Below are positions 16,342 to 24,261 of a DNA stretch of 64,000 nucleotides, in pieces. The notes beneath the pieces were generated by a model. That model saw only the letters and a program-made list of their open reading frames with translations, did not search any database and was not told where the DNA came from. The DNA lies in assembly GCF_002155685.1 (NCBI RefSeq), contig NZ_MUYK01000002.1, positions 496,001 through 560,000 of the forward strand, in the 5' to 3' direction. Position 1 is the stretch's first letter. Every line of letters begins with the position of its first letter. The translations under genes and the position numbers were made by a program. The DNA is from Erythrobacter colymbi. GTDB lineage: Bacteria > Pseudomonadota > Alphaproteobacteria > Sphingomonadales > Sphingomonadaceae.

Positions 16342-18129
16342 TCACAGCCCGTACCATAGGACAAGCAGGACCGAGAGCACCATCACCATTAGCGCCGCCA
16401 GCGGCGCGCCTGCGCGGACGTAATCGCGGAAGTCGTAGCCGCCCTCGGACATGATCAGGAGATTGGTCTGGTAGGCGATGGGGGTCGCGTAGCACAGGTT
16501 GCAGCCGAACAGCACGGCCAGCACCAGCGGCTCGGGCGGCAGGCCGAGTTGGCTCGCGATGTTGAACGCGATCGGCGTGCCGATGGTCGCCGCCGTAGCG
16601 TTCGAGGCGAAGTTGGTGAGGATCGTCACGAACAGCATGATCGCCGCCAACACCAGCGCCGGTGGCAGATAGCCCAGCCCCAGCGACAGCGCCTCGCCCA
16701 GCCATGCCGCAGCCCCGCTCGCGTCGATCACGCGGCCGATGGCGAGGCTCGCCGCGATCAGCACGATCACCTTGGCCGACAGCGCGCGGCCGACGCGGTC
16801 AAACTGGACGCAGCCGGTGACGAACATCAGGATCGCGCCCGCCAGCGCCGAGATCGCGATGGGCAGCTTGATCGGCGCATAGGCTCCGCCCGAGAACCAC
16901 GGCAGGCCGATCGAGGCCGTGGCAATCGCGCCGAGCATGATCGCACCCGCCAGCAAGGCCTTGGAACGCCGCGGCAATTCGCGCGCGCCTTCGAGCCGCA
17001 GCAGGCCGTCGCTGCGGGCGAAACTGCCCAGATCCTCGTCGATCCCGATGGCCAGCAGCACGTCGCCCTCGCGGATCACCGGATTGCCCTCCCCCGCTTC
17101 GACCGGCAGGCCCGGGCGGTGGATGCCGATCACCGCGACGCCGTAGAGATCGGCAATCCCCGAGCTGGCGAGCGTGCGCCCGACGAGCCGCGAATCCGCC
17201 GTCACCGTCATCTCGACCGCGACGATATCCGCTCCGCTCTCCTTCGATTGCCGCCGGATGCGCTCGACGATCCATACCGGGGCAAGCTCGCCCCTGAGCG
17301 CGCGGGCGGCCTCCTCGATGGCGGCGTGGGTGCCGGAAATGTGGAGGTGCTCATGCCCTGCGCCGACAGGGGTGTGGAACGTGATTCCCTCGGGAATTCG
17401 GTCACTTGCACCCACCGCATCGCCGCCGCGCAGGCGGGTGTGGAAGATCCGCGCGCCCGTCTGCGGGGCCGCGCTGTTGTCGCGCAGCATCCGCGGCATC
17501 ACCAGCCACAGATAGGGCAGCGCGACCGCTCCGGCGACGATCACCAGCGGGGTGAACTGGAACACGCCGATGGGGGCCATCCCCAGATCGTCGGCAATGC
17601 TGACCACGAGGATGTTGGTCGAGGTGCCGATCGTGGTCGACATGCCGCCCAGCAGCACCGCGGTGTTGAGCGGCATCAGCACCTTCGAGGACGGCATCAG
17701 GCCCTTGGCTGCAATCGCCACCACGATCGGGATCAGCAGCACCATCACGGGGGTGTCGTTGACGAACATCGACAGGAAAAACGCCAGCAGCAGCGCCACC
17801 AAAAGTCCCGCTTGTCCATTGATCCTGAACACTTTTTCGAGGACCGCCGCAAAGGGATCGAGCGCGCCGGTCACCACCAGTCCGCGGCCCATGATCATCA
17901 GCGCGCAGATCGTGATCAGAGCGGAATGGCCGAACCCGGCGAAGGCCAGCGCCAGCCCGTCGGTCGGGCGCGTTCCAGGGAGCGGAGCGAAGTACAATCC
18001 TACGCCGATCACCGCGATGGTGACGAGGCTGACGATCTCCTCGCGGTATTGTCCGCGGGCGAAGGCGACGAACATCGCGATCGTCACCGCCATCGCCGCT
18101 ATCGCATGTAGGGAGGGGGCTTCCAGCAT
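16342..18129 (-). CDS. SLC13-family permease with central TrkA-C domains
   Basis: A 595-aa inner-membrane transporter of the divalent anion:Na+ symporter type. Hydrophobic helices at residues 1-200 include MFVNDTPVMVLLIPIVVAIA and GGMSTTIGTSTNILVV, the SLC13-type SNT/TST ion and substrate motif. A soluble middle region (about 210-385) holds two RCK_C/TrkA-C domains (DSRLVGRTLASSGIADLYGVAVIGI is the second), then further helices follow to the C-terminus with FASNATAATIGTPIAFNIA. Substrates of this branch include sulfate, dicarboxylates and other anions. It is probably co-transcribed with the secreted amidohydrolase downstream. Confidence 0.85.
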   Translation of the reverse strand: MLEAPSLHAIAAMAVTIAMFVAFARGQYREEIVSLVTIAVIGVGLYFAPLPGTRPTDGLALAFAGFGHSALITICALMIMGRGLVVTGALDPFAAVLEKVFRINGQAGLLVALLLAFFLSMFVNDTPVMVLLIPIVVAIAAKGLMPSSKVLMPLNTAVLLGGMSTTIGTSTNILVVSIADDLGMAPIGVFQFTPLVIVAGAVALPYLWLVMPRMLRDNSAAPQTGARIFHTRLRGGDAVGASDRIPEGITFHTPVGAGHEHLHISGTHAAIEEAARALRGELAPVWIVERIRRQSKESGADIVAVEMTVTADSRLVGRTLASSGIADLYGVAVIGIHRPGLPVEAGEGNPVIREGDVLLAIGIDEDLGSFARSDGLLRLEGARELPRRSKALLAGAIMLGAIATASIGLPWFSGGAYAPIKLPIAISALAGAILMFVTGCVQFDRVGRALSAKVIVLIAASLAIGRVIDASGAAAWLGEALSLGLGYLPPALVLAAIMLFVTILTNFASNATAATIGTPIAFNIASQLGLPPEPLVLAVLFGCNLCYATPIAYQTNLLIMSEGGYDFRDYVRAGAPLAALMVMVLSVLLVLWYGL

Positions 18130-18194
18130 AGGCGCCCGCCGACGCTAGAGCCTCCGTCACGCGGCACAACCGCTATCAGCCTAACATGGATTGG

Positions 18195-18280
18195 TGGTGC
18201 CCCTGGCCAGACTCGAACTGGCACATCTTTCGATAACCGATTTTGAGTCGGTCGCGTCTACCAATTCCACCACAGGGGCA
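18195..18280 (-). tRNA. tRNA-Leu (anticodon CAA)
   Basis: An 86-nt cloverleaf with encoded CCA at the 3' end (18195-18197). The acceptor stem pairs TGCCCCT with AGGGGCA. The anticodon arm ACCGA-CTCAAAA-TCGGT gives anticodon CAA, reading UUG. A long variable arm (around GTTATCGAAAGATG) and the T-loop GTTCGAGTC support a type II leucine tRNA. Confidence 0.95.
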
Positions 18281-18338
18281 GCCTGCGCAGACCGCGGCTG
18301 TTAGACCGGGTTCCCGCCCGCTTCAAGCCATCCGGCGA

Positions 18339-18354
18339 TGTTTCACGTGAAACC
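18339..18354. promoter_or_regulatory. parS site 1 (ParB-binding palindrome)
   Basis: TGTTTCACGTGAAACC matches the bacterial parS consensus TGTTTCACGTGAAACA at 15 of 16 positions and holds the perfect 14-bp palindrome GTTTCACGTGAAAC (18340-18353). ParB-CTP loads here to build the chromosome partition complex. It is intergenic, between tRNA-Leu and the suhB-like gene, and an 11-bp-period array follows on its right. Confidence 0.92.
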
Positions 18355-18364
18355 CCGTTTTGAA

Positions 18365-18419
18365 GGGGGTCTGGTAGGGGTCTAGTGGGGGTCTGGAGGG
18401 GGTCGAGCGGGGGTCTAGT
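18365..18419 (+). repeat. parS-associated 11-bp-period array 1 (GGGGGTCTGGT-like units)
   Basis: Five consecutive units GGGGGTCTGGTA, GGGGTCTAGT, GGGGGTCTGGA, GGGGGTCGAGC and GGGGGTCTAGT. The G before each TC falls at 18369, 18380, 18391, 18402 and 18413, exactly 11 bp apart. The first unit starts 10 bp after parS site 1, and the G5TC step is 22.5 bp from the parS centre. The array is non-coding. Confidence 0.85.
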
Positions 18420-18501
18420 GCGCGCGAGAGCGGGGCGAAGACCGTGCGACAGCGGCCAGCCTTTACGTCACCCCAGCGCGCGGCAAGGGTGACGCGCCTC
18501 C

Positions 18502-19320
18502 TTACCGCAGCGCGCCCGCCAGCAGCTTGTGCAGCTTTGAATGCAGCGCGTCGTTCGCCGCCAGCACCTGCGCCGAGTGGATCTGCTCGCTGCGCCCGCG
18601 GAAATCGCTGACGAACCCGCCCGCCTCGCGCACCAGGAGGCAGCCTGCGGCCGTGTCCCAGTCCGAAAGGCCGCTCTCCCAGAACCCGTCGAAGCGCCCC
18701 TGCGCGACATAGGCGAGATCGAGGCTCGCTGCGCCAAAGCGACGGATGCCCGCCACCTCGGGGCCGATGGCACCGAAGATCCGCGTCCATTCCGAGAAAT
18801 CGCCGTGGCCGAAGAACGGAACGCCGGTCGCCACCAGCGCATCCGACAGGCGCGAGCGGGCCGACACGCGCAGGCGCGCATCGTGGAGCCATGCCCCGCG
18901 GCTCTTCTCCGCCCAGAAGGTCTGGTCGGTGATCGGCTGATAGACGACGCCCGCGACGACGTCGCCCCAGCCCTTGCCGTCGGGGCGAGGCTCTTGCGCA
19001 GCGATGGAAATCGCGAAGTGCGGGATGCCGTGCAGGAAGTTGCTGGTGCCGTCGAGCGGATCGACGATCCAGCGCGGCATGCCGGGGTCACCCTCGATCA
19101 CGCCCGCCTCTTCCATCACGAAGCCCCAGCCCGGACGGGCCGCGAGCAGTTCGTCATAGAGCGTGCGCTCGGACCGCATGTCGGCCTTGCTGACGAAATC
19201 GGCCGGGCCCTTGCGGGAGACCTGAAGGTGCTCGACTTCGCCGAAATCGCGCCGCAGACGCCCGCCCGCCTTGCGCGCGGCGCGTTCCATGACGCGGATG
19301 AGGCCGGAAATAGCTGCCAT
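18502..19320 (-). CDS. Inositol monophosphatase-family protein (SuhB-like)
   Basis: A 272-aa Mg2+-dependent phosphatase of the IMPase/FBPase/CysQ fold. Motifs in order: EEAGVIEGDPG (metal-ligand EE region, altered from the usual GEE), WIVDPLDGTSNFLHGIP (the DPxDGTxNF signature, near residue 88) and GLSDWDTAAGCLLVREAGG near residue 220 (the WDxAAG signature). Alphaproteobacterial members act on inositol phosphate or related sugar phosphates, and SuhB can also act in transcription antitermination. It starts 13 bp after the efp stop codon, so the two are one operon. Which substrate it prefers is not visible. Confidence 0.9.
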   Translation of the reverse strand: MAAISGLIRVMERAARKAGGRLRRDFGEVEHLQVSRKGPADFVSKADMRSERTLYDELLAARPGWGFVMEEAGVIEGDPGMPRWIVDPLDGTSNFLHGIPHFAISIAAQEPRPDGKGWGDVVAGVVYQPITDQTFWAEKSRGAWLHDARLRVSARSRLSDALVATGVPFFGHGDFSEWTRIFGAIGPEVAGIRRFGAASLDLAYVAQGRFDGFWESGLSDWDTAAGCLLVREAGGFVSDFRGRSEQIHSAQVLAANDALHSKLHKLLAGALR

Positions 19321-19333
19321 GATCTGTCAGTCC

Positions 19334-19897
19334 TCAGCCGGCCTTGCCGATATAGGCCTGCTCGTAGACATCGACGATGATGCGCGTGCCGCTGCCGATG
19401 TGCGGCGGGACCATGATGCGCACGCCGTTGTCGAGGATCGCGGGCTTGTAGCTCGACGAGGCGGTCTGCCCCTTCACCACCGCGTCGGCCTCGACGATGG
19501 TGGCTTCGACCTGCGCGGGCAGTTCAACCGAGATCGGCTTTTCGTCCCACAGTTCGAGCGCGACCTGCATCCCGTCCTGAAGGAACGGACGCGCATCGCC
19601 CAAGAGGTCGCCCGGCAGGGTGATCTGGTCGTAGGTGTCGTTGTCCATGAAGACGAGATCGTCGCCCTCGGCATAGAGGAACTGGAAGTCCTTGGTGTCG
19701 AGGCGCACGCGCTCGACCGTGTCGGCGCTGCGGAAGCGCACGTTGGTCTTGCGGCCGTCCTGCAGGTTCTTCATTTCGACCTGCATATAGGCCCCGCCCT
19801 TGCCCGGCTGGGTGTGCTGGATCTTGGCGACCTTCCAGATGCCGCCTTCGTATTCGAGAATGTTGCCGGGGCGGATATCGACGCCGCTGATCTTCAT
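19334..19897 (-). CDS. efp: Elongation factor P
   Basis: EF-P, 187 aa, relieves ribosome stalling at consecutive prolines. The start is the ATG at 19897 ([19 protein letters not shown]); a longer frame to 20086 has no homology. Domain I carries the loop QPGKGGA with Lys at about residue 33, the position modified by beta-lysylation or rhamnosylation-type chemistry in other lineages. Domains II and III follow with the standard length and ending ([19 protein letters not shown]). Lys at the tip suggests the EpmA/lysine-type pathway or an unmodified form. It is transcribed with the suhB-like gene downstream. Confidence 0.97.
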   Translation of the reverse strand: MKISGVDIRPGNILEYEGGIWKVAKIQHTQPGKGGAYMQVEMKNLQDGRKTNVRFRSADTVERVRLDTKDFQFLYAEGDDLVFMDNDTYDQITLPGDLLGDARPFLQDGMQVALELWDEKPISVELPAQVEATIVEADAVVKGQTASSSYKPAILDNGVRIMVPPHIGSGTRIIVDVYEQAYIGKAG

Positions 19898-20084
19898 GGG
19901 CTTCAGGCCTTTTTCGGAGGTGGAAAGAGCGTGCCAGCGGGCAGCCGGAAAGGCGCCGCGCCTGCGAAAGGATGCGCGCCCATAGCCGAGCAGCGGCGGC
20001 TCGGCAAGCGGTGCGCCGCCCTCTCGCCTCGTGTCATGGTTAAGGACATGGCGCGCGTGTTCAGGCGGTGATAGAGGCGGGCTC

Positions 20085-20519
20085 ATGAAGACGCGTTACA
20101 TCTTCCTGCTGGTCGTCAGCGCTGCGGCGGCCGCGGCCCTGCTGCCCGCCAGGGGACAGGGCCAGACCGCCCCCACCAACCGCGAAGCCTCGCGCCCGCA
20201 AGCGGGCACCGGCCCGGCGACAGGCGGCGTGCTGGGCATCCTGCGTCACGGCGACTGGCAATGCGCGCTCCCCGGCGATGCGGGCGGCGAGGCCTTCATC
20301 GAAGTGCCCGCCGAAGCCTTCCGCACCGGCACGGCATCGAGCTACGAGAGCCCGGCGGGTAACGGCATCTACCTGATGCGCGGCACCGAAGTGCTCTTTA
20401 CCCGCGGCCCCAAGAAGGACCAGCGCTTCCGCGTGCTCGGCGAGAACACGATGCAGAAGCTCAATCCCGACGGGAGCCCGAGCAAGCTGATCTGCACGCG
20501 GGTGAGCAACGGGAACTGA
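20085..20519 (+). CDS. Exported hypothetical protein, 144 aa
   Basis: The ATG at 20085 gives [25 protein letters not shown], a Sec signal peptide with cleavage probably after ARG or GQG. The mature region is about 115 aa and starts with a low-complexity linker ([21 protein letters not shown]). A compact domain follows with two cysteines (WQCALPGD near residue 65 and KLICTRVSN at the end) that could form a disulfide. I do not recognise the family with certainty. It is divergent from efp, with 187 bp between starts, and monocistronic. Confidence 0.72.
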   Translation: MKTRYIFLLVVSAAAAAALLPARGQGQTAPTNREASRPQAGTGPATGGVLGILRHGDWQCALPGDAGGEAFIEVPAEAFRTGTASSYESPAGNGIYLMRGTEVLFTRGPKKDQRFRVLGENTMQKLNPDGSPSKLICTRVSNGN

Positions 20520-20528
20520 GCTTGGCTT

Positions 20529-20566
20529 GGTCGCAAGCGACCGCCGTCCCGCGCCTGAGCCGGGAC
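20529..20566. repeat. Two adjacent intergenic hairpins
   Basis: GGTCGC-AA-GCGACC (20529-20542) is followed by GTCCCG (20546-20551) and CGGGAC (20561-20566). They lie between the convergent exported-protein and ydcF-like genes and may end transcription from either side, although no T-run follows. Confidence 0.45.
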
Positions 20567-20645
20567 CCCGCTTCTTCAGCCGCGCACGAAACTTGCAGAG
20601 CCCCAGATCACGTCCGAGGTAATGGTGTCCTTGGCATCGCCGCCC

Positions 20646-21221
20646 TCACCGCCCCGCAAGCCAGTGGACATGCATGAACCAAACTTCGCGCGCGAGAAAA
20701 GGTAGCTGCGTGCCGAGGCTGCGGTAGCGTGTGGTGGGTGTGGGCGACGCTTGTGCGGCAAACCCCTCGCTCGCCGCCATCGCCATGGCACGACGCATGT
20801 GGAGCGGGTCGGACACGATCAGCACCGTTGCACGCGCTTCTTCGCCTAGCACGGCCCGGGCGTTGGCAAGGTTTTCGCGGGTGGTGCGCGAGCGCTCTTC
20901 CCTGAGGATCGCCGCATCGGGCACGCCGTGCGCTTGCAGATAGGCCGCGCCCGCCGCGGCCTCGGACAGGATGTCTTCGGGCGAGCGACCGCCGGTCACC
21001 AGAACGCGTGCCGCCCTGCCCTCCCGGTAAAGCGCTGCGGCATGGTCGAGCCGCGCGGCGAACACCGGCGAGGGCGCATCGCCGATCACCGCCGCGCCGA
21101 GCACGATGGCGGTCTCCCCGCGCTCCGTGCCGGTGAGGGCGGGGCCGATGGCGATCCAAACGGCCACCGCGCAGAGCCACAGGACAATCGCCACCATCGC
21201 CAAGGCGAGGCGGCGCTTCAC
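20646..21221 (-). CDS. YdcF-family (DUF218) membrane-anchored protein
   Basis: A 191-aa protein with one N-terminal membrane anchor (RLALAMVAIVLWLCAVAVWIA) and a DUF218/YdcF domain: IVLGAAVIGDAPSP, RLDHAAALYREG, VLVTGGRS, and SRTTRENLANARAVL, in which Glu and Asn are the conserved family residues. The function of YdcF proteins is largely unknown; some bind nucleotide sugars or act in envelope biogenesis. The start is a GTG at 21221 that overlaps the thiE stop (GTGA), so translation is coupled to thiE. Upstream in-frame ATGs lie inside thiE and are ignored. Confidence 0.85.
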   Translation of the reverse strand: MKRRLALAMVAIVLWLCAVAVWIAIGPALTGTERGETAIVLGAAVIGDAPSPVFAARLDHAAALYREGRAARVLVTGGRSPEDILSEAAAGAAYLQAHGVPDAAILREERSRTTRENLANARAVLGEEARATVLIVSDPLHMRRAMAMAASEGFAAQASPTPTTRYRSLGTQLPFLAREVWFMHVHWLAGR

Positions 21222-21856
21222 CCCCGCATGACCTTCGCAAAAGCCTCGATCGCGGCGACCTCGTCCCCGCCCCACACGGCGTGGCTGACGGCGAGGAAGT
21301 CCGCGCCCGCCTCGACCAGCGGCTTGCAGTTCTCCGGCGTGATCCCGCCGATGGCGACGCAGGGGATTTCGAACAGCTGCGTCCACCAGCTCAGCAGCTC
21401 GGGCGTCGGGCGCTCGGCGTCGCCCTTGTCCTTGGTGGACGAGGGGAAGAAGGCTCCGAAAGCGACATAGTCCGCCCCCGCCTCGCCCGCTTCCATCGCC
21501 ATGTGGCGGCTGGCGTGGCAGGTGACGCCGATCTGCGCCTCGCGGCCGAGCTGAGCGCGGGCGTCCTTGGGCGAGCCGTCATCCTGCCCGAGATGCACCC
21601 CGTCGGCCTTGAGGCGCTTCGCCAGCGCGACCGAATCGTTGACGATGAAGGCCACGTCATGCGCGGCGCAGATCGCCTGAAGCGGCGCGGCGAGGCGGGC
21701 GGCCTCGTGCTGGTCGATATCCTTCACGCGGAACTGGAAGGCGGTGACAAGATCGCCGTGCCGCCGCGCCCCTGCGGCGAGCGCGCGCTCGAGCTTTGCA
21801 GGAAACTCGCCGCCGACATCGAGCGGGCTGATGAGATAGAGCTGGGTCTGGGTCAT
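21218..21856 (-). CDS. thiE: Thiamine phosphate synthase
   Basis: ThiE, 212 aa, joins HMP-PP and thiazole phosphate to thiamine phosphate in the cytosol. The TIM-barrel motifs are present: FQFRVKDIDQHEA, AFIVNDSVALAKRLKADGVHLGQDDGSPKDAR (diphosphate and Mg2+ site), IGVTCHASRHMA, YVAFGAFFPSSTK and the C-terminal phosphate loop AIGGITPENCKPLVEAGADFLAVSHAVW. No thiazole partner gene or TPP riboswitch is seen nearby, so it stands apart from other thiamine genes. It is co-transcribed with the ydcF-like gene through a GTGA overlap. Confidence 0.93.
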   Translation of the reverse strand: MTQTQLYLISPLDVGGEFPAKLERALAAGARRHGDLVTAFQFRVKDIDQHEAARLAAPLQAICAAHDVAFIVNDSVALAKRLKADGVHLGQDDGSPKDARAQLGREAQIGVTCHASRHMAMEAGEAGADYVAFGAFFPSSTKDKGDAERPTPELLSWWTQLFEIPCVAIGGITPENCKPLVEAGADFLAVSHAVWGGDEVAAIEAFAKVMRG

Positions 21857-21935
21857 GGCGCGCTGCGCTAGTGATTTGTCGCGCGAATGTCACCTGTTCA
21901 GGCGACCGTCAGCCACGCGGGCCCTTAAGCGGGGC

Positions 21936-22355
21936 ATGACACAGATGCTCCGCACCCCCCTTCGTTTTGCCGCCCCCGCCCTGCTCCTTGCTGGCCTGTC
22001 CGCCTGCGCGGTGATCCCCGATGCGCCACGCCCCGAAAGCGTCGCCGTGCCGCAGGGGAGCGCCGTGGCGCTCGGACAGGCGGTGCAGGTCGGCAGCGTG
22101 GTCGCGACCCCGATGGAGGTGGTCGAGGACAGCCGCTGCCCGATCAACGCGCGCTGCATCTGGGCCGGGCGGCTGGTGGTGAAGACCCGCATCGACGGCC
22201 CCGGCTGGCGCGACACCGCCGACCTGACGCTGGGCGAGCCGTGGAGCACCCACGGCCTCGTCCTCGCGCTGGTCTCAGGCGAGCCGGGGAAGATGGCGGG
22301 CGAAGGTCAGGAGACCCCGAAGGAGGCCTACCGCTTCACGTATGAAATGAAGTGA
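21936..22355 (+). CDS. Small lipoprotein, unknown function
   Basis: A 139-aa predicted lipoprotein. The ATG at 21936 opens MTQMLRTPLRFAAPALLLAGLSAC, with a lipobox LSAC and Cys at residue 24. The Asp-poor +2 region (AVIPD) suggests outer-membrane sorting. The mature domain has two further cysteines (SRCPINARCIWAGRL, a CPxxxxC spacing seen in a family of short periplasmic proteins) that may form a disulfide. The gene is divergent from thiE and convergent with fba, and stands alone. No catalytic motif is visible. Confidence 0.78.
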   Translation: MTQMLRTPLRFAAPALLLAGLSACAVIPDAPRPESVAVPQGSAVALGQAVQVGSVVATPMEVVEDSRCPINARCIWAGRLVVKTRIDGPGWRDTADLTLGEPWSTHGLVLALVSGEPGKMAGEGQETPKEAYRFTYEMK

Positions 22356-22368
22356 CCGGCGGGATGCG

Positions 22369-23253
22369 TTAGACGCTCGCGCTGGCGATCTGGTCGATTG
22401 CCTTGCCGAGCACAGTGTTGAATTCCTCGTCCGACTGCTGCTTGCGCAGGTCCTGGAGCAGCCCGCGGCTGAAGCTCGCGATCATGCCGGGGTTGTTGGC
22501 GAGCCGCGCGCAGGCCTCTTCGGTCGAGAACCCGCCCGACAGCGCGACGACGCGCAGCACCTTGGGGTGATTGACGAGCGGGGTGTAGAGGCCGGCGGTT
22601 GCCGGAATCGAGAGCTTGAGCATCACCTGCTGGCCCTCGGGCAGCGCGTCGAGGTGCTTCGTGATTTCCGCGAGCAGGATGGCCTCGCCCTCGGCGCGGT
22701 CTTCGGCGGTGATGTCGTATTCGGGCTCGATGATCGGCATCAGGCCTGCCGCGATGATCTGCGCGCCGACTTCGAACTGCTGGGCGACCACTGCGGCGAT
22801 CCCGGCGGGGTTCGCGGACTTGATCACCGAGCGCATCTTGGTGCCGAACATGCCGGCCGCCACCGACTTTTCGAGCAGCGCGGCGAGCTTCACCATCGGC
22901 TTCATCAGCTGCACGCCGTCGGCTTCATCGGCGAGGCCCTCGTCGACCTTGATGAAGGGCACGATCCCGCGCGCCTTGAGGGCATCGCCGGTGGTCTTGC
23001 CGTCGACCATCCCGTCCATCGTCTTCTCGAACAGGATCGCGCCGATCACCTTGCCGCTGGAAAAGCACGGCGCGGTGATGACGCGGGCGCGCATGGCGTG
23101 AATCTGGGCGAACATTTCCTCGTCACCCGACCACTCCGAATCCTCCACCCCGTAGCCCCGCAGCGCCTTGGGGGTCGAGCCGCCCGACTGGTCGAGCGCG
23201 GCGATGAACCCCTGTCCAGTGGCGATGCGGGTCGTCATGTCGAGGGTGTTCAT
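22369..23253 (-). CDS. fba: Fructose-bisphosphate aldolase, class I
   Basis: A 294-aa class I (Schiff-base) aldolase, FbaB/Fda type similar to the plant and bacterial class I short form. Segments GFIAALDQSGGSTPKAL, ITAPCFSSGKVIGAILFEKTMDG, VPFIKVDEGLAD, MPIIEPEYDI, VMLKLSIPATAGLY (Lys is the Schiff-base residue, near 211) and VVALSGGFSTEEAC cover the barrel. It makes glyceraldehyde-3-phosphate and DHAP, linking it to gap, pgk and tkt just upstream on the same strand. A 124-bp gap with a direct repeat precedes it, so it could also have its own promoter. The class I type avoids the metal dependence of class II aldolases. Confidence 0.95.
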   Translation of the reverse strand: MNTLDMTTRIATGQGFIAALDQSGGSTPKALRGYGVEDSEWSGDEEMFAQIHAMRARVITAPCFSSGKVIGAILFEKTMDGMVDGKTTGDALKARGIVPFIKVDEGLADEADGVQLMKPMVKLAALLEKSVAAGMFGTKMRSVIKSANPAGIAAVVAQQFEVGAQIIAAGLMPIIEPEYDITAEDRAEGEAILLAEITKHLDALPEGQQVMLKLSIPATAGLYTPLVNHPKVLRVVALSGGFSTEEACARLANNPGMIASFSRGLLQDLRKQQSDEEFNTVLGKAIDQIASASV

Positions 23254-23304
23254 GGCTGGCTTTCTCCGGCGTCAAATGGGTTGGGTGTGCGGCCCGTCTG
23301 CCGT

Positions 23305-23321
23305 CTATGCATACCTATGCA
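23305..23321. promoter_or_regulatory. Direct repeat CTATGCA x2, 10-bp period, upstream of fba
   Basis: CTATGCA occurs at 23305-23311 and 23315-23321, one helical turn apart, about 55 bp upstream of the fba start. The spacing suggests an activator or repressor site, or an extended -10 region; no factor can be named. Confidence 0.35.
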
Positions 23322-23377
23322 CAGACCGTTTGAAGCGCACTTAGCGAGCACCGCGGGATGCTGCAACCGCGAAGAAC

Positions 23378-23830
23378 TCAGCGCCGCGCGAGCCTGCGGA
23401 TAATGCCGGTGAAACTGAGCGCGGGCTTGCCGTCGCCCGTCACCAAACCGCGCACGAAGATCGTCTTCCCGCCTCCGCGCGTCACCTCGCCGCGCGCCTC
23501 GACCAGCGCGCCTTCGTTGATCGAGCCGAGGAAATCGCCCGAGAGGTTCAATGTCACCGCATGGTCGCCCTTCAGCTCGTCGGTAGCGATGGCGAAGAGC
23601 GCGAAATCGGCGAAGGTCAGCATGCAGCCGCCATGCATGAAGCCGCCGCCGTTCATGTGGCGGGCCTCGGCACGGAAGGCGCTGACGTAGGAGCCGTCCG
23701 CCTCGCGCCGGTGGAAGAACGGACCGGAGCGGGTCTCGTAAGGATCGCCCAGCCAATATTGCCACCCGGCGAATTCGCCCTCCTGCATGGTGGTCAGCTG
23801 GCCGAAGCTCTGTTCGTTGGCGTCGCTCAT
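23378..23830 (-). CDS. PaaI-like hotdog-fold thioesterase
   Basis: A 150-aa hotdog protein with the start ATG at 23830. The signature region RHMNGGGFMHGGCMLTFADFALFAIA carries the HGG motif of PaaI/4-hydroxybenzoyl-CoA-type thioesterases, followed by VTLNLSGDFLGSINEGALVEARGEV. It likely hydrolyses an acyl-CoA in the cytosol; the substrate is unknown. It lies in the glycolytic operon, 2 bp after the NTF2-like gene, so it is probably co-transcribed with pgk upstream and perhaps fba downstream. Confidence 0.87.
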   Translation of the reverse strand: MSDANEQSFGQLTTMQEGEFAGWQYWLGDPYETRSGPFFHRREADGSYVSAFRAEARHMNGGGFMHGGCMLTFADFALFAIATDELKGDHAVTLNLSGDFLGSINEGALVEARGEVTRGGGKTIFVRGLVTGDGKPALSFTGIIRRLARR

Positions 23831-23832
23831 GT

Positions 23833-24258
23833 TCACTTCCACAGCTGGAGCTTGCTGACGGCGACCGCGATGCTGTCGTCCGGATCGAGCCGGGCGATGC
23901 TGCGCTCGGCCAGCTTGAACCCGCCGATCGCGCCCTTGCGCCACAGGTCGGTGACGAGAAACCCGCCCGTCCAGACCCTGGTCCCGAATGCGAGTTCGAG
24001 TTCCGCGCCGGCAACGAACCACGCGCTCTTGCCGTGGCGGCGCACCACCACCTCGCGGAAGGCGAAACGGGTGCAGGCAAAGCCGCGTCCCATCGCCTCG
24101 AGGAAACTCGGCCGATCAAGCAGTTGCGGCGGCGTGCTGCCAACCAGCATCATGAAATCGCGCGCCAGCAGCTTCTTCATCGCCTTGGGATCGCCCGCGA
24201 CCCAGGCGCGCATCTGCCCGAGCACCAGCGCTTCGATCTCGGCTTCGCCCACGGCCAC
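23833..24258 (-). CDS. NTF2-like / DUF4440 protein
   Basis: A 141-aa protein with an NTF2-like fold: an N-terminal helix pair (AEIEALVLGQMRAWVAGDPKAMKKLLARDF), a strand ending in MMLVGSTPPQLLDRPSFLEAM, and the C-terminal sheet (FVAGAELELAFGTRVWTGGFLVTDLWRK). Families of this fold include small enzymes, ligand-binding proteins and uncharacterised domains, so function is unknown. It lies 3 bp after the pgk stop and 2 bp before the thioesterase, in the central-carbon operon, and is translated with them. Confidence 0.8.
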   Translation of the reverse strand: MAVGEAEIEALVLGQMRAWVAGDPKAMKKLLARDFMMLVGSTPPQLLDRPSFLEAMGRGFACTRFAFREVVVRRHGKSAWFVAGAELELAFGTRVWTGGFLVTDLWRKGAIGGFKLAERSIARLDPDDSIAVAVSKLQLWK

Positions 24259-24261
24259 GGA

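Noticed and set aside
16319..16705. N-terminal extension of the M20 amidohydrolase
   Set aside because: It overlaps the SLC13 gene out of frame, and the signal peptide begins at 16318.
18365..18419. Short direct repeats considered as a CRISPR array
   Set aside because: Units are 10-12 bp and directly adjacent, with no spacers and no cas genes.
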